A DNA stretch of 64,000 nucleotides from an archaeon (GTDB lineage Archaea > Nanobdellota > Nanobdellia > Woesearchaeales > GW2011-AR9). The stretch is taken from contig JABHRS010000032.1 in the NCBI GenBank assembly GCA_018670085.1, positions 42,556 through 106,555 of the forward strand, written 5' to 3'. Below, piece after piece: positions 51,217 through 60,087 of the stretch. The translations under genes and the position numbers were made by a program. The number at the start of each line of letters is the position of its first letter. Within the stretch, counting starts at the first letter, position 1. The notes under the pieces are model-generated. The model was not told where the DNA came from and did no database searches. It was given only the letters and a program-made list of their open reading frames with translations.

Positions 51217-53592
51217 ATGGAATCCAATCATAATTTTAAAATATCAAACGTCTTATTTGAAAAATTTCCAAAGTTACAAATAGCAGTTCTTAAGGTAACT
51301 GACCTAAAAAATAATCTTTCAAATCCTCAAATCATTTCTAAACTAAGGGATGTAGAGAATCAAATCAGAGAGAAATATTCATCTGATTCACTCAGCAATC
51401 TTTCACAAATTAAAACCTGGAGGGAAGCTTATTCTTCATTTGGTGCCAAGCCTAAGAAATACAAATCTTCTATAGAGGCTTTGCTTAGGAGAGTTTTGGC
51501 AGGCGAAGAAATTCCAAGCATCAACCCATTAGTGGATACCTACAATTATATATCTTTAAAATATCTGCTTCCTCTTGGTGCAGATGATTGTGATAAAATA
51601 ACAGAACCAATTTCATTAACTTATTGTGCTGGAACAGAAGAATTTCAAGCAATAAATTCTGATGAAGTAAAAACTGTGAATCGTGGTGAAGTTGCCTACA
51701 AAATGGGTGATAAGACAATCCTTTGTAGGAGGTGGAACTGGCGAGAAGCTAATCAAACCAAAATTGATAACAATACTAAAACAGCCACTATTTATATCGA
51801 GAGTTTGCTTGAAGATAAATCAGTATTAGAAAATGCTCTTGCTGAGTTGCAAGAATTACTTGGTGGACAATCAGCAATCTTAGACGATAAAAACAATCTT
51901 TTAACTCTGGCTGACATGAAATTATCTAGTCTTGAATTTAATGAGTTTCATGAACTAGCTGATAATTCTAACAACAAAAAAAATACTAAAGAAAAAAAGT
52001 TAGATCAGAAGTCTGGTGTTAAACCACCTTTCCCTTTGTATCATTGGGCTGACGTAACTGCTCACAAGATAATTTGTGATAAGGGTGACAAAGATAAGTA
52101 TACTGTTGCAGCAGGAATTACTCCAAGTGGTGTTGTTCATATTGGTAATTTCAGAGAGATAATCACAAATGAATTAGTTAAGCGAGCTTTAGAATATCGT
52201 GGAAAGAAAGTAAGATTCCTGTATAGTTGGGATGACTTTGATGTATTCCGTAAAGTTCCAAAGGATATGCCAAAACGAGATGAACTTCAAAAGGAATTGC
52301 GAAAATCAATAGTTGACGTTTTTGATCCTCATGGAGAAACAAGCAGTTATGCAAGGCACAATCAGATCCCTGTAGAAGAGGATGTAAAAAAAGTAGGCAT
52401 TGAATGTGAATTCATTTATCAATCAAAGGCTTATCGAGAAGGTAAGTATGCTGAAGGAATTAAACATGCACTACAAAACACTGAAAAAATTAAATTACAT
52501 CTCAATAAACACCGTAAGGAGAATCTTCCTGAAAATTGGTTGCCTATTGCTGTTTTCTCTAAGTTTGATGGTACAGATGAGGTAAAGAATCTTCGTTATG
52601 ATGGGGAATGGTCAGTTTCATATGAGGTTTCTGATGGTTCAACTGAGACTGTAAATTTCAAAGATGGTGGCGACGTCAAACTAAGGTGGCGTATTGATTG
52701 GCCAATGCGTTGGGACTTTGAAAATGTTGACTTTGAGCCAGGAGGAAAAGATCATTCTACTAAAGGTGGAAGTTTCGATACTGGTAGAGATATTATCATG
52801 GATCTATGGGCAAGAGACGCTCCAACTTATATCATGTATGATTTCATTAATGTTAAAGGTCAAACTGGTAAGATGTCATCTTCTGCTGGAAATGTGTTGA
52901 CAGTTTCAGATGTGTTAAAAGTTTACACACCTGAATTGTTGAGGTATCTATTTGCTGGAACTAGACCTAACACTGAATTTTGTATCAGTTTTGATGTTGA
53001 CGTATTCAAGGTGTATGAAGATTTTGATAAATGTGAACGAATTTATTTTGGCGTTGATACTGCAAAGAATGAAAAAGAATCCGCAAAGCAAAAAAGGATT
53101 TATGAGTTAAGTGCAGTTGATCAAGTAGCAAAAACAATGCCTTATCAGCCTAGTTTTCGTCATTTAACAACTGTTCTTCAAATCCATGAACTGGATATAG
53201 AAAAATCAATTGTTTCGTTAGAATCTGAATTAAAAAGTGAGTCTGACAAAACACGTCTAAGACAACGAGCAGAATCTGTCAAATATTGGTTACAAAACTA
53301 TGCTCCTGTTGAGTTTACTTTTACTGTTCAAACAGAATGCCAAGTAACTTTGGTAGAGAAGGAAAAAGAAATATTGCAGCAGTTAGCAGCAAAACTCGAA
53401 GAGAAGGAATGGACAGATAAGGATTTGCATGAAGAAATATATGTGTTATGTACAAATAATGATTTCCCTCATAAGGATTTTTTTCAATTAGCATATAATG
53501 TTTTGATAAACAAAAAACAAGGACCTAAATTGGCTTCATTTATTTTAGAGATCGGAAGGAAGCGAGTAGCAGAATTACTCAAGAAACTTTAG
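51217..53592 (+). CDS. lysS: Class I lysyl-tRNA synthetase fused to an N-terminal B3/B4 domain
   Basis: Charges tRNA-Lys. Residues 1-230 form a B3/B4 domain, the tRNA-editing-type fold of PheRS beta and free-standing COG3382 proteins (WREAYSSFGAKPKKYKSSIE, SLKYLLPLGADD). A linker of about 30 residues (NNKKNTKEKKLDQK) leads to class I LysRS with HIGN (308-311) after AAGITPSGVV and KMSSS at 552-556. Typical class I LysRS is about 520 residues without this fusion, so the editing-like domain is an unusual addition. TTTAAATA about 25 bases upstream lies inside the divergent gene. Confidence 0.95.
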   Translation: MESNHNFKISNVLFEKFPKLQIAVLKVTDLKNNLSNPQIISKLRDVENQIREKYSSDSLSNLSQIKTWREAYSSFGAKPKKYKSSIEALLRRVLAGEEIPSINPLVDTYNYISLKYLLPLGADDCDKITEPISLTYCAGTEEFQAINSDEVKTVNRGEVAYKMGDKTILCRRWNWREANQTKIDNNTKTATIYIESLLEDKSVLENALAELQELLGGQSAILDDKNNLLTLADMKLSSLEFNEFHELADNSNNKKNTKEKKLDQKSGVKPPFPLYHWADVTAHKIICDKGDKDKYTVAAGITPSGVVHIGNFREIITNELVKRALEYRGKKVRFLYSWDDFDVFRKVPKDMPKRDELQKELRKSIVDVFDPHGETSSYARHNQIPVEEDVKKVGIECEFIYQSKAYREGKYAEGIKHALQNTEKIKLHLNKHRKENLPENWLPIAVFSKFDGTDEVKNLRYDGEWSVSYEVSDGSTETVNFKDGGDVKLRWRIDWPMRWDFENVDFEPGGKDHSTKGGSFDTGRDIIMDLWARDAPTYIMYDFINVKGQTGKMSSSAGNVLTVSDVLKVYTPELLRYLFAGTRPNTEFCISFDVDVFKVYEDFDKCERIYFGVDTAKNEKESAKQKRIYELSAVDQVAKTMPYQPSFRHLTTVLQIHELDIEKSIVSLESELKSESDKTRLRQRAESVKYWLQNYAPVEFTFTVQTECQVTLVEKEKEILQQLAAKLEEKEWTDKDLHEEIYVLCTNNDFPHKDFFQLAYNVLINKKQGPKLASFILEIGRKRVAELLKKL

Positions 53593-53697
53593 TTCTTTTA
53601 TTTTTTTTAATCTTTTTATTTTTAGACTATTTTTCTTCATATCTTCCACTCAAACATCAACACTTTTTTAAACCCCAATTCTTTCTTTTATCATGGG

Positions 53698-55407
53698 ATG
53701 GCTGTAGCTTCAAACATATTTGTAGAACTTGGAATCATAGTAATCTTAGCTGGATTTCTAGCATTACTATTTAGATGGGCAAGACAGCCACAACTTCTAG
53801 CGTACATTTTTGTAGGTGTCCTCATAACTCCAATCTTGGGGATCATAACTAGCAGTAGTGTAATTGATGCGATGTCAACTATTGGTATTGCCTTTCTACT
53901 TTTCATTGTAGGTTTAGAAATGGACCTTAAAAAACTAAAAACTGTAGCTTTTATTTCAAGTGTTGGTGGCACGGTTCAGATTGCAATTTTGTTCACAACT
54001 TCTTTTTTAATCGCAATGCTCTTGGGATTCATTCCACTTGAAGCAATGTATATTGGTTTAATGCTAGCTTTTTCATCAACAATGATTGTGATGAAATTTC
54101 TCTCAGACCGACGTGAACTTTCAACTTTACATGGGAGAATTGTTGTTGGTATTTTATTGATGGAGGATTTGTTTGCAATTTTTGCTTTATCAATCTTAAC
54201 TACTATTGGTGATTTCACTCCTTCGATTTTAGTTTTAGCTTTATTGAAATTCGTTGCTTTAATCGCAGCTGCCTATTTTGCAACCAAGTTTATTTTTCCA
54301 ACTTTGTTCAGATTCGCAGCTCGGGCTCAAGAACTTTTATTGGTAGCTTCTTTAGCAATTTGTTTTCTATTTTCACTATCATTTCATTACCTCGGTTTTT
54401 CAGTTGCAATCGGAGCTTTTGCAGCCGGTTTAACTTTAGGTAACTTAAGATATAATTTAGAAATCATTGCAAGAGTTAGGTCTTTGAGAGATTTTTTCTC
54501 ATTACTATTTTTTGTATCTTTAGGAATGGGTTTATCTTTGGGCGTTGTTCAAACTTATTGGAAGGAATTGATTGTTTTCAGTTTATTCATTATTCTCTTT
54601 AAACCATTAATTGTGCTCACATTATGTACAGTTTTTAGGTATACCAAAAAACCAGCCTTTTACTCAGCTTTATACTTAACTCAAATTGGAGAGTTCGCTT
54701 TGATTATTGCAGCTCAAGGTAAACTGCTTGGTCATTTAAGTTCTGATATTTTTTCTATGGTTGTTTTGGTTGCCTTAATCACAATCACAACCACGTCATA
54801 CTTTGTAAAATATAACTCTCAAATATTTGCTTTTGTAGAACCCTACTTAACTTTCCTTGATAGATATAACACTGAGGGTTTGGAATTTTTACCTCAGGAC
54901 CATAAACCAAAAATTGTTCTTTGTGGTCATAACAGAATAGGTTATTCCATTTTAAGAAAATTGAAGCGTAACAAAAAAAATATCTTAGTAGTTGATTATA
55001 ATCCTGAGATTATTGCAAGTACTGCAAGGCGTGGATTTCACTGTATTTATGGGGAAGTTGACGATGAGGAGATTATTCGAAAGATGAATCTACGTGGAAT
55101 TAAACTATTGATCTCAACCATTCCTGGCTTAAGAGAGAACCTAATCTTGATTAAACGAACTCGTGCTGTCAATAAAAAGGCCAGAATCATTGCAACAGCT
55201 GCAAGTACTGATGATGCACTTGAGCTTTACAAGGCAGGAGCTGATTATGTTACTCTTCCTCATTTCTTGGGTGGAGAGCATATTGCAAATATTGTAACTG
55301 GTGTGAGAAAGAAGGTAATTAATCTCTCAGAGGAGAAAGAGCGTCATCTTCATGAACTTCGCCTTCGAAAGAAACGCGGGCATGACCATCCTATGCAGTT
55401 CGGTTAA
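53698..55407 (+). CDS. Kef-type K+/H+ antiporter with RCK domain
   Basis: CPA2 antiporter. Residues 1-390 form about 12 membrane helices with FLLFIVGLEMDLKKLK, FSSTMIVMKFL and FSVAIGAFAAGLTLGN. A C-terminal TrkA-N (RCK) domain follows, beginning KIVLCGHNRIGYSILRKL (a Rossmann nucleotide site; GHNRIG in place of GxGxxG), with VVDYNPE and TTAASTDDALELYKAGADYV-type features. The cytosolic domain would gate transport by NAD(H). ATG 53698 is used; another lies five bases upstream out of frame. 569 residues. Confidence 0.93.
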   Translation: MAVASNIFVELGIIVILAGFLALLFRWARQPQLLAYIFVGVLITPILGIITSSSVIDAMSTIGIAFLLFIVGLEMDLKKLKTVAFISSVGGTVQIAILFTTSFLIAMLLGFIPLEAMYIGLMLAFSSTMIVMKFLSDRRELSTLHGRIVVGILLMEDLFAIFALSILTTIGDFTPSILVLALLKFVALIAAAYFATKFIFPTLFRFAARAQELLLVASLAICFLFSLSFHYLGFSVAIGAFAAGLTLGNLRYNLEIIARVRSLRDFFSLLFFVSLGMGLSLGVVQTYWKELIVFSLFIILFKPLIVLTLCTVFRYTKKPAFYSALYLTQIGEFALIIAAQGKLLGHLSSDIFSMVVLVALITITTTSYFVKYNSQIFAFVEPYLTFLDRYNTEGLEFLPQDHKPKIVLCGHNRIGYSILRKLKRNKKNILVVDYNPEIIASTARRGFHCIYGEVDDEEIIRKMNLRGIKLLISTIPGLRENLILIKRTRAVNKKARIIATAASTDDALELYKAGADYVTLPHFLGGEHIANIVTGVRKKVINLSEEKERHLHELRLRKKRGHDHPMQFG

Positions 55408-55511
55408 TTTCGTATATATCATTTTTTTAATTCTTTTTCTTAGGATTCCTGACGCTTTGCTTCTTCTTTCAAGGCAACCATTATAAAACAGCTCCTATAT
55501 TCTAAACTACT

Positions 55512-56471
55512 ATGAACTTCGAGAAAATCCCACCTGTTGAGACTCCAAAACAGCTCCTTGATATTGCCTTTCGTAAAGCAAGGGAAAAGGTCACAAAGAA
55601 GCAGTTTAAGGGTAAACCTGTTGATAGGGCAAGAGATAAAGCTAGGGTTAAGATCGACATCAGTGGTGGCTATTTACAATCACGTCTAAGAAAGGCAATC
55701 AAGGATTTTCCAAGTTTTGATCATCTTCCAGATTTTTATATCAAACTTATTCGACTAACAGTTGATATTGGTGCTTTAAAGAAATCTTTGGCAGCGCTAA
55801 ATTGGGCTGAGGGTAAGATCATCTTTTTTCAAAGAATGTATAACAGTAAGATTTCTGGTGCTAGAGAGTATGAAACTGTTCAAAAACAAATTAAGGAGTT
55901 TTATGGAAGAATTTCTTCTGTTCTCAAACAGATCAAAAGTAACATTGAATATCTAAATGAATCACGGCGTGTTATGAAAACTTATCCTGATATTAAGGAT
56001 CGTTTTACTGTTTGTCTTTATGGATTTCCAAATGTTGGTAAATCAACTCTGATCAATAAGTTGGCTTTGACCAATGCAAAGACTGCTGGTTACTCATTTA
56101 CCACTAAAACTATCAATTGCGGTTATTTGGATAAAGGGAATCCAAAGGATGAAACAGCAATTCAAATTTTGGATGTTCCAGGAACTTTGGCAAGACAGGA
56201 AAAAATGAATCTCATTGAGCTTCAAGCAGATTTAGTTCTAAAAGAAATTGCAAATTTAGTAATTTATGTTTTTGATATGACTGAACCTTTTCCAATTGAA
56301 GATCAGATTAAACTTTACAAAAAAGTTAAGGATAAGAGGCCAACAATTGTCTACCTCAGTAAACAAGATATTATCTCTGAAGAAAAGAGACAAGCATTTA
56401 CTGAGAAACTGGGTTTTGACATTATCACTTTTGAAAGTCTAAGAGAACAGATCATAGCAAAGCAAAGATAA
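55512..56471 (+). CDS. Nog1-family GTPase
   Basis: GTPase for large-subunit assembly. The N-terminal helical bundle (1-165, IPPVETPKQLLDIAFRKARE; ALNWAEGKI) is the Nog1 type. The G domain follows: G1 GFPNVGKST (171-179), G3 DVPGT (221-225) and G4 SKQD (283-286). The 319 residues match archaeal Nog1, which is shorter than eukaryotic Nog1. It stands alone, 104 bp after the antiporter, preceded by TTATAAAAC about 25 bases before the ATG. Confidence 0.93.
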   Translation: MNFEKIPPVETPKQLLDIAFRKAREKVTKKQFKGKPVDRARDKARVKIDISGGYLQSRLRKAIKDFPSFDHLPDFYIKLIRLTVDIGALKKSLAALNWAEGKIIFFQRMYNSKISGAREYETVQKQIKEFYGRISSVLKQIKSNIEYLNESRRVMKTYPDIKDRFTVCLYGFPNVGKSTLINKLALTNAKTAGYSFTTKTINCGYLDKGNPKDETAIQILDVPGTLARQEKMNLIELQADLVLKEIANLVIYVFDMTEPFPIEDQIKLYKKVKDKRPTIVYLSKQDIISEEKRQAFTEKLGFDIITFESLREQIIAKQR

Positions 56472-56596
56472 TCTTTTTTCAATCGTTGCCAAGTCTTCAC
56501 CAAGGTGAATTAATTATTCTCATATCATCAAAACCTTTAAGTACGCTACAACTATTATTCTCTTTAATCAAATTAAAAAATTGGTGAATGGTATAG

Positions 56597-57487
56597 ATGG
56601 CGCTTCCTTCAACACAGATGTTAATTACATTGTTCTTAGCACACTTATTCGTCCTATTAGTTCTACTTCTAACTTGGGCTTTTGTTCGTCATGCCCAGAA
56701 AAAACATCATGAACATATGGCAAATTTCAGATTAAAGAAAATGCCAAAAGCTGTTCATCGTGGTTTAGAAACACCAGTTACTCAAGCTCCAATTGTAGAA
56801 GAAAATAAATGGGACAATACTCAACATGAACTTGAAAAGGCAGAACTTGAAGATCAGAAAAGTTTAGTTAATGCTAGTTTGAAGACAATTCAAGAAGCTG
56901 AAGAATCTTTTGAACATCAAGGTGCTGTTGAAGAAAAAGATAGTGTTGAAGAGCGAGTCTCCAAGCTCCCTACAATTGAAGCCATGGAGAAATCTATTCA
57001 TCAAGAAACTTTTGAGTCTCATGTTAATGATCTCCAAAATTCTATCGGTCGCAAGGGTTTACGTGAATCAAACAACATTATTTTAGATAGTCAGTTAGAT
57101 TCCATTAATCAAAAATTGGCAAGTTTATCTCCGGCGAGGGATTCAACTCCAGCTCCGGTGATTCAGATTTCTAAAAAAAATGATCCGAAGCATCAAGATT
57201 GGCGTGATGATGTGGCACAAGATTTTGAAAATTTGTTTAAGCAAACTTCTACTTCCAAAGAGAAGAGGGAACATTCATTCTTTTCATTTTTCACCAGATT
57301 TTTTAAGAAATCAGGGGAGGAACATTTTGTTGCTATGCATAAAGAGGATGCTGAGAAGAAAGCAGTTGATCTTGTGATTAAGATTTCAAAACGTATTGAA
57401 GGTGATCAGCCTATTCCAGTTAAGGAGTTAGATTGGATTGAAGCTAATTTAATGAATTTGCATAAAGAGATTTGGAATAAAGATTAA
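56597..57487 (+). CDS. Membrane-anchored hypothetical protein
   Basis: Unrecognised, 296 residues. One N-terminal membrane helix (LITLFLAHLFVLLVLLLTWAFV, about 10-31) is followed by a short basic patch (RHAQKKHHEH) and a long hydrophilic, Glu/Gln-rich region with coiled-coil character. A C-terminal segment with SFFSFFTRFFKKSGEE may lie at the membrane surface. It ends in a helical domain (VDLVIKISKRIEGDQPIPVKELDWIEANLMNLHKEI). Topology suggests a cytoplasmic body; function unknown. Confidence 0.6.
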   Translation: MALPSTQMLITLFLAHLFVLLVLLLTWAFVRHAQKKHHEHMANFRLKKMPKAVHRGLETPVTQAPIVEENKWDNTQHELEKAELEDQKSLVNASLKTIQEAEESFEHQGAVEEKDSVEERVSKLPTIEAMEKSIHQETFESHVNDLQNSIGRKGLRESNNIILDSQLDSINQKLASLSPARDSTPAPVIQISKKNDPKHQDWRDDVAQDFENLFKQTSTSKEKREHSFFSFFTRFFKKSGEEHFVAMHKEDAEKKAVDLVIKISKRIEGDQPIPVKELDWIEANLMNLHKEIWNKD

Positions 57488-57594
57488 ACTACTTCTAATC
57501 ACCTTGTGGCAAGTGTTATCTTGGCCAGTGCCTAAATACTTTAGAGAAATAAAACTTCAGAAAAATAATCAATAAAATAAAACTAAAAGAAAAT

Positions 57595-58119
57595 TTACAA
57601 ACCTAATTCTTTAACATTTCCACTACATGGAAACTTAGCTGATGCACGTTTCAAAGCAGCTTTAGCAACTTTCATATCTTTTTTTGGAATTCTAACTTCC
57701 ATGATAATCTGTTTGTTTTTAATTCGAGCTGCAGCTCCAATGATCTTACCAAATGATTTCTTCATTCCGGTACTCATCCTATCTGCTCCTGCTCCACTAG
57801 CTAGTGGGTTCTCACGCATAACGTGAAATGGATAAGGTCGAATTTTTAAGAAATATCCTTTACGTCCAAGTGCTTTCTCTAGGTGTTTATTTGTTGTCAT
57901 CCTAGCAGCTTCAAGTGCGTTGTGACGAATATTAAGGTCTCTGTCACTTCTTAGAACTACTGTGGTGTCAAAATCTCCATGAACATCTCCCATCTCATAT
58001 TTAACGATCTTAATGTTAGGGAATCCTCCTCGGATGTAGTTTTTCTTGTTAAACTTACTAGTTCTGGTGTAAGGTCTTTCAAGTCCACGGTATCCAACGA
58101 ATTTTCGTAATTTTGCCAT
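57595..58119 (-). CDS. rpl10e: Ribosomal protein L10e (uL16)
   Basis: Large-subunit protein near the peptidyl-transferase centre and tRNA sites. The 174 residues begin MAKLRKFVGYRGLERPYTR, with RPYPFHVMRENP and ASGAGADRMSTGMKKSFG, characteristic of the archaeal/eukaryotic L10e form. TTTTTAAAGA about 28 bases before the start gives a near-leaderless mRNA. The 304-bp gap upstream holds a 102-bp tandem duplication and leads to the tRNA-Ala gene. Confidence 0.97.
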   Translation of the reverse strand: MAKLRKFVGYRGLERPYTRTSKFNKKNYIRGGFPNIKIVKYEMGDVHGDFDTTVVLRSDRDLNIRHNALEAARMTTNKHLEKALGRKGYFLKIRPYPFHVMRENPLASGAGADRMSTGMKKSFGKIIGAAARIKNKQIIMEVRIPKKDMKVAKAALKRASAKFPCSGNVKELGL

Positions 58120-58152
58120 TATCTACTCAGGATTAACGGGTCTTTAAAAAGG

Positions 58153-58356
58153 TTTCTACGGTCGCAACCCTAGGAACCCTTGAAAATAGTATATTTTCAT
58201 TGGCTTACTATAATCGAGGATTATAGAAGCTCAAAAATGCCTCATTTTTGTAGCTTTCTACGGTCGCAACCCTAGGAACCCTTGAAAATAGTGTATTCTC
58301 ATTGGCTTACTATAATCAAGGATTATGGAATCCTGAAAATACCTCATTTTAGCTTC
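58153..58356. repeat. Tandem 102-bp repeat with internal hairpins
   Basis: Two units (58153-58254 and 58255-58356) share TTTCTACGGTCGCAACCCTA and the rest with few changes. Each has two stem-loops: GAAAATA-GTA-TATTTTC and CTATAATC-GAG-GATTATAG. Second-unit changes fall in loops or become G-T pairs (GTG loop, CTATAATC-AAG-GATTATGG), which favours a folded RNA. The units lie between L10e and tRNA-Ala, filling most of a 304-bp gap. No ORF is seen. Confidence 0.6.
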
Positions 58357-58423
58357 AACTGATCACACACTGCATTATATCAACACTCTTTTATACCAGT
58401 TCCTTCACTTCAAAGAATATCAT

Positions 58424-58514
58424 GGGTTCGTAGCTCAGGAGTAGAGTGCTGCATTGGCTTTTCAGTAATGAACCAATATTGCAGAGGCCCCGGGTGCAAA
58501 TCCCGGTGAGTCCA
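58424..58514 (+). tRNA. tRNA-Ala(GGC) with a 19-nt intron
   Basis: The acceptor GGGTTCG pairs with TGAGTCC, including the G3-U70 pair that identifies alanine tRNA; the discriminator is A. The D stem is GCTC/GAGT and the T arm CCGGG-TGCAAAT-CCCGG. The anticodon stem CTGCA/TGCAG encloses 26 bases. TTGG/CCAA flanked by the bulges CTT and TAT, then TTC/GAA, is a textbook bulge-helix-bulge. Removing 58460-58478 leaves loop TTGGCTT, anticodon GGC, with the intron after position 37. No CCA is encoded. Confidence 0.95.
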
Positions 58515-58571
58515 CTCCTTTTTCCAAACTCAACAACAAACTTTAAATATATGGCTAAAAACCATACACCT

Positions 58572-59153
58572 ATGGCCAGAGAACATATACAGATCCTCAA
58601 ACTTCTAAGAGATAATTCTGAACAAAAATTCAGTATCAACCAAATTGCAAAAAAGAGGAAGATCAATTACAAATCTGCTTACAACGCAATTAAAAAATTA
58701 AAAGCAGAAAAAGTAATTAAGGTAGAAAAAATAGCAAATGCCAAAATAATATCTTTGTCATACAAAACACACCCATTCACGTTTGAAATGGAATACTTAA
58801 GAAAAGAAAAGATCTTAAAAAATAAGAATTTTAAAGTACTGCATCAGTGGTTAAAAGAGTTAGAACTTCCATTCATTGTTCTTCTCTTTGGTTCTCATGC
58901 AAAAGGAAACTCCAATAAACATTCTGATATAGATCTTCTAATAATTTCTGACCATGAAGAAAAAATCGATCAAAAAATATCTTTATTACCACTCCCGTTG
59001 CATTGCATATATGTGAAATACAAAGAGTTTATATCTATGGCTTTGAGCAAAGAATTTACAGCAGTATCTGAATCAATTAAAGACAATGTGTTATTGTTTG
59101 GAGTAGATGAGTATTACCGAATAATTGAAAATGTCAATAAAAAATCATCCTAA
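58572..59153 (+). CDS. Winged-helix plus minimal nucleotidyltransferase (MNT) protein
   Basis: Likely antitoxin half of an MNT/HEPN pair. The N-terminal helix-turn-helix (SINQIAKKRKINYKSAYNAI) comes before a nucleotidyltransferase core with GSHAKGNSNKHSDIDLLI (GSx10DxD). In studied pairs the MNT enzyme blocks the HEPN toxin by adding AMP. The start is set at MAREHIQILK (58572), because TTTAAATA lies about 25 bases upstream; a Met at 58551 is the alternative. The gene overlaps the HEPN gene by 23 bases and follows tRNA-Ala closely. Confidence 0.85.
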   Translation: MAREHIQILKLLRDNSEQKFSINQIAKKRKINYKSAYNAIKKLKAEKVIKVEKIANAKIISLSYKTHPFTFEMEYLRKEKILKNKNFKVLHQWLKELELPFIVLLFGSHAKGNSNKHSDIDLLIISDHEEKIDQKISLLPLPLHCIYVKYKEFISMALSKEFTAVSESIKDNVLLFGVDEYYRIIENVNKKSS

Positions 59154-59667
59154 TCATGCCAAGAAAAATATTCAAAGATATTTGGCAGATGGTTTGCTTA
59201 AGAAAAACAGAACAATTAATCCAAAAATCATTTCTAGGTATCGAAGTAATGCGATTGAATCTTTAGCTGTTGCTAAAATGTGTTTTGAGGGCAAACGTTC
59301 TGCTTTGTGGACAATTTCTTGTTCTTATTATGCAATGTTTTATGTAGCTAATGCATATCTTACAAGTATTGGTTACAACACAGCAAATAAAATTGCGCAT
59401 AAGGTAACTTCGGATGCTCTGTGTTTTTTCGCAGTGGATAAAATTCAGGCATCACTATTGGAATCTTTTGATCAAGCGCAGCAAGAAGCAATGGGATTAG
59501 TTTTGATTCAAGCAGAAGAGATTGTAGTCTCATTTGAACATGAAAGACGAAAGCGAGGGGTATTTCAGTATGATATGTCTATTGAAGTGCAATGGTCAAA
59601 AGCAAATACTTCGCTTGAAAGGGCAGAAAGGTTTATCTTTGAGATAGATAAACTGGTAATAACATGA
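59131..59667 (+). CDS. HEPN domain protein (likely toxin partner of MNT)
   Basis: A helical HEPN-type protein of about 178 residues. The characteristic helix is KRSALWTISCSYYAMFYVANAYL. The end of the domain has HERRKRGVFQYDMS, whose Arg and Tyr correspond to the usual RNase motif region, but the typical R-x4-6-H is not clean: there is no His after the Arg. It may be a weak or non-RNase member. Its start overlaps the MNT gene, and its stop overlaps rlmH by four bases, so three genes are co-translated. ATG 59131 is used; a TTG six bases earlier is possible. Confidence 0.78.
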   Translation: MSIKNHPNHAKKNIQRYLADGLLKKNRTINPKIISRYRSNAIESLAVAKMCFEGKRSALWTISCSYYAMFYVANAYLTSIGYNTANKIAHKVTSDALCFFAVDKIQASLLESFDQAQQEAMGLVLIQAEEIVVSFEHERRKRGVFQYDMSIEVQWSKANTSLERAERFIFEIDKLVIT

Positions 59668-60071
59668 CAATCACACTCCTATCAATCGGAAAAGTACGCA
59701 AACAATACGTCAAAGACGCTATTGGTGACTTCAAACGACGTTTAAGCAAATACACTAAGTTTGAATATCAAGTCAAAGATAAGTTCAGTGATCAAGATAT
59801 GAAAGGTTATGTTGTAGCACTTGACCCATTAGGCACAGAACTAACTAGTGAAGATTTTGCAAGCTTCATCAAAAAAACTACTTTAGAACAAAAGAATATT
59901 ACTTTTTTAATTGGCGGACCTAATGGAATTCCAAAAGAATACTTACGAAAAGCAAACAAAAAGATCTCACTATCGAAAATGACTTTTCCTAATGAACTTG
60001 TTAGGGCAATCTTTCTAGAACAATTATACCGAGCGTTCAAAATCAATAAGAATGAAAGTTATCATAAGTGA
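59664..60071 (+). CDS. rlmH: RlmH-type SPOUT rRNA methyltransferase
   Basis: SAM-dependent SPOUT methyltransferase; in bacteria RlmH methylates pseudouridine 1915 of 23S rRNA. Seen here: the start MTITLLSIGKVRKQYVKDAI, the knot loop FLIGGPNGIPKEY and the C-terminal EQLYRAFKINKNESYHK. The 135 residues are about 20 fewer than E. coli RlmH, shortened in the middle. RlmH is mainly bacterial but also occurs in some archaea. It overlaps the HEPN gene by four bases. Confidence 0.93.
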   Translation: MTITLLSIGKVRKQYVKDAIGDFKRRLSKYTKFEYQVKDKFSDQDMKGYVVALDPLGTELTSEDFASFIKKTTLEQKNITFLIGGPNGIPKEYLRKANKKISLSKMTFPNELVRAIFLEQLYRAFKINKNESYHK

Positions 60072-60087
60072 AATAAAAATAAATTAA

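Noticed and set aside
58446..58550. N-terminal extension of the MNT protein into the tRNA-Ala gene
   Set aside because: The frame is open through the tRNA by chance. A TATA box near 58542 and the protein family both support a start after the tRNA.
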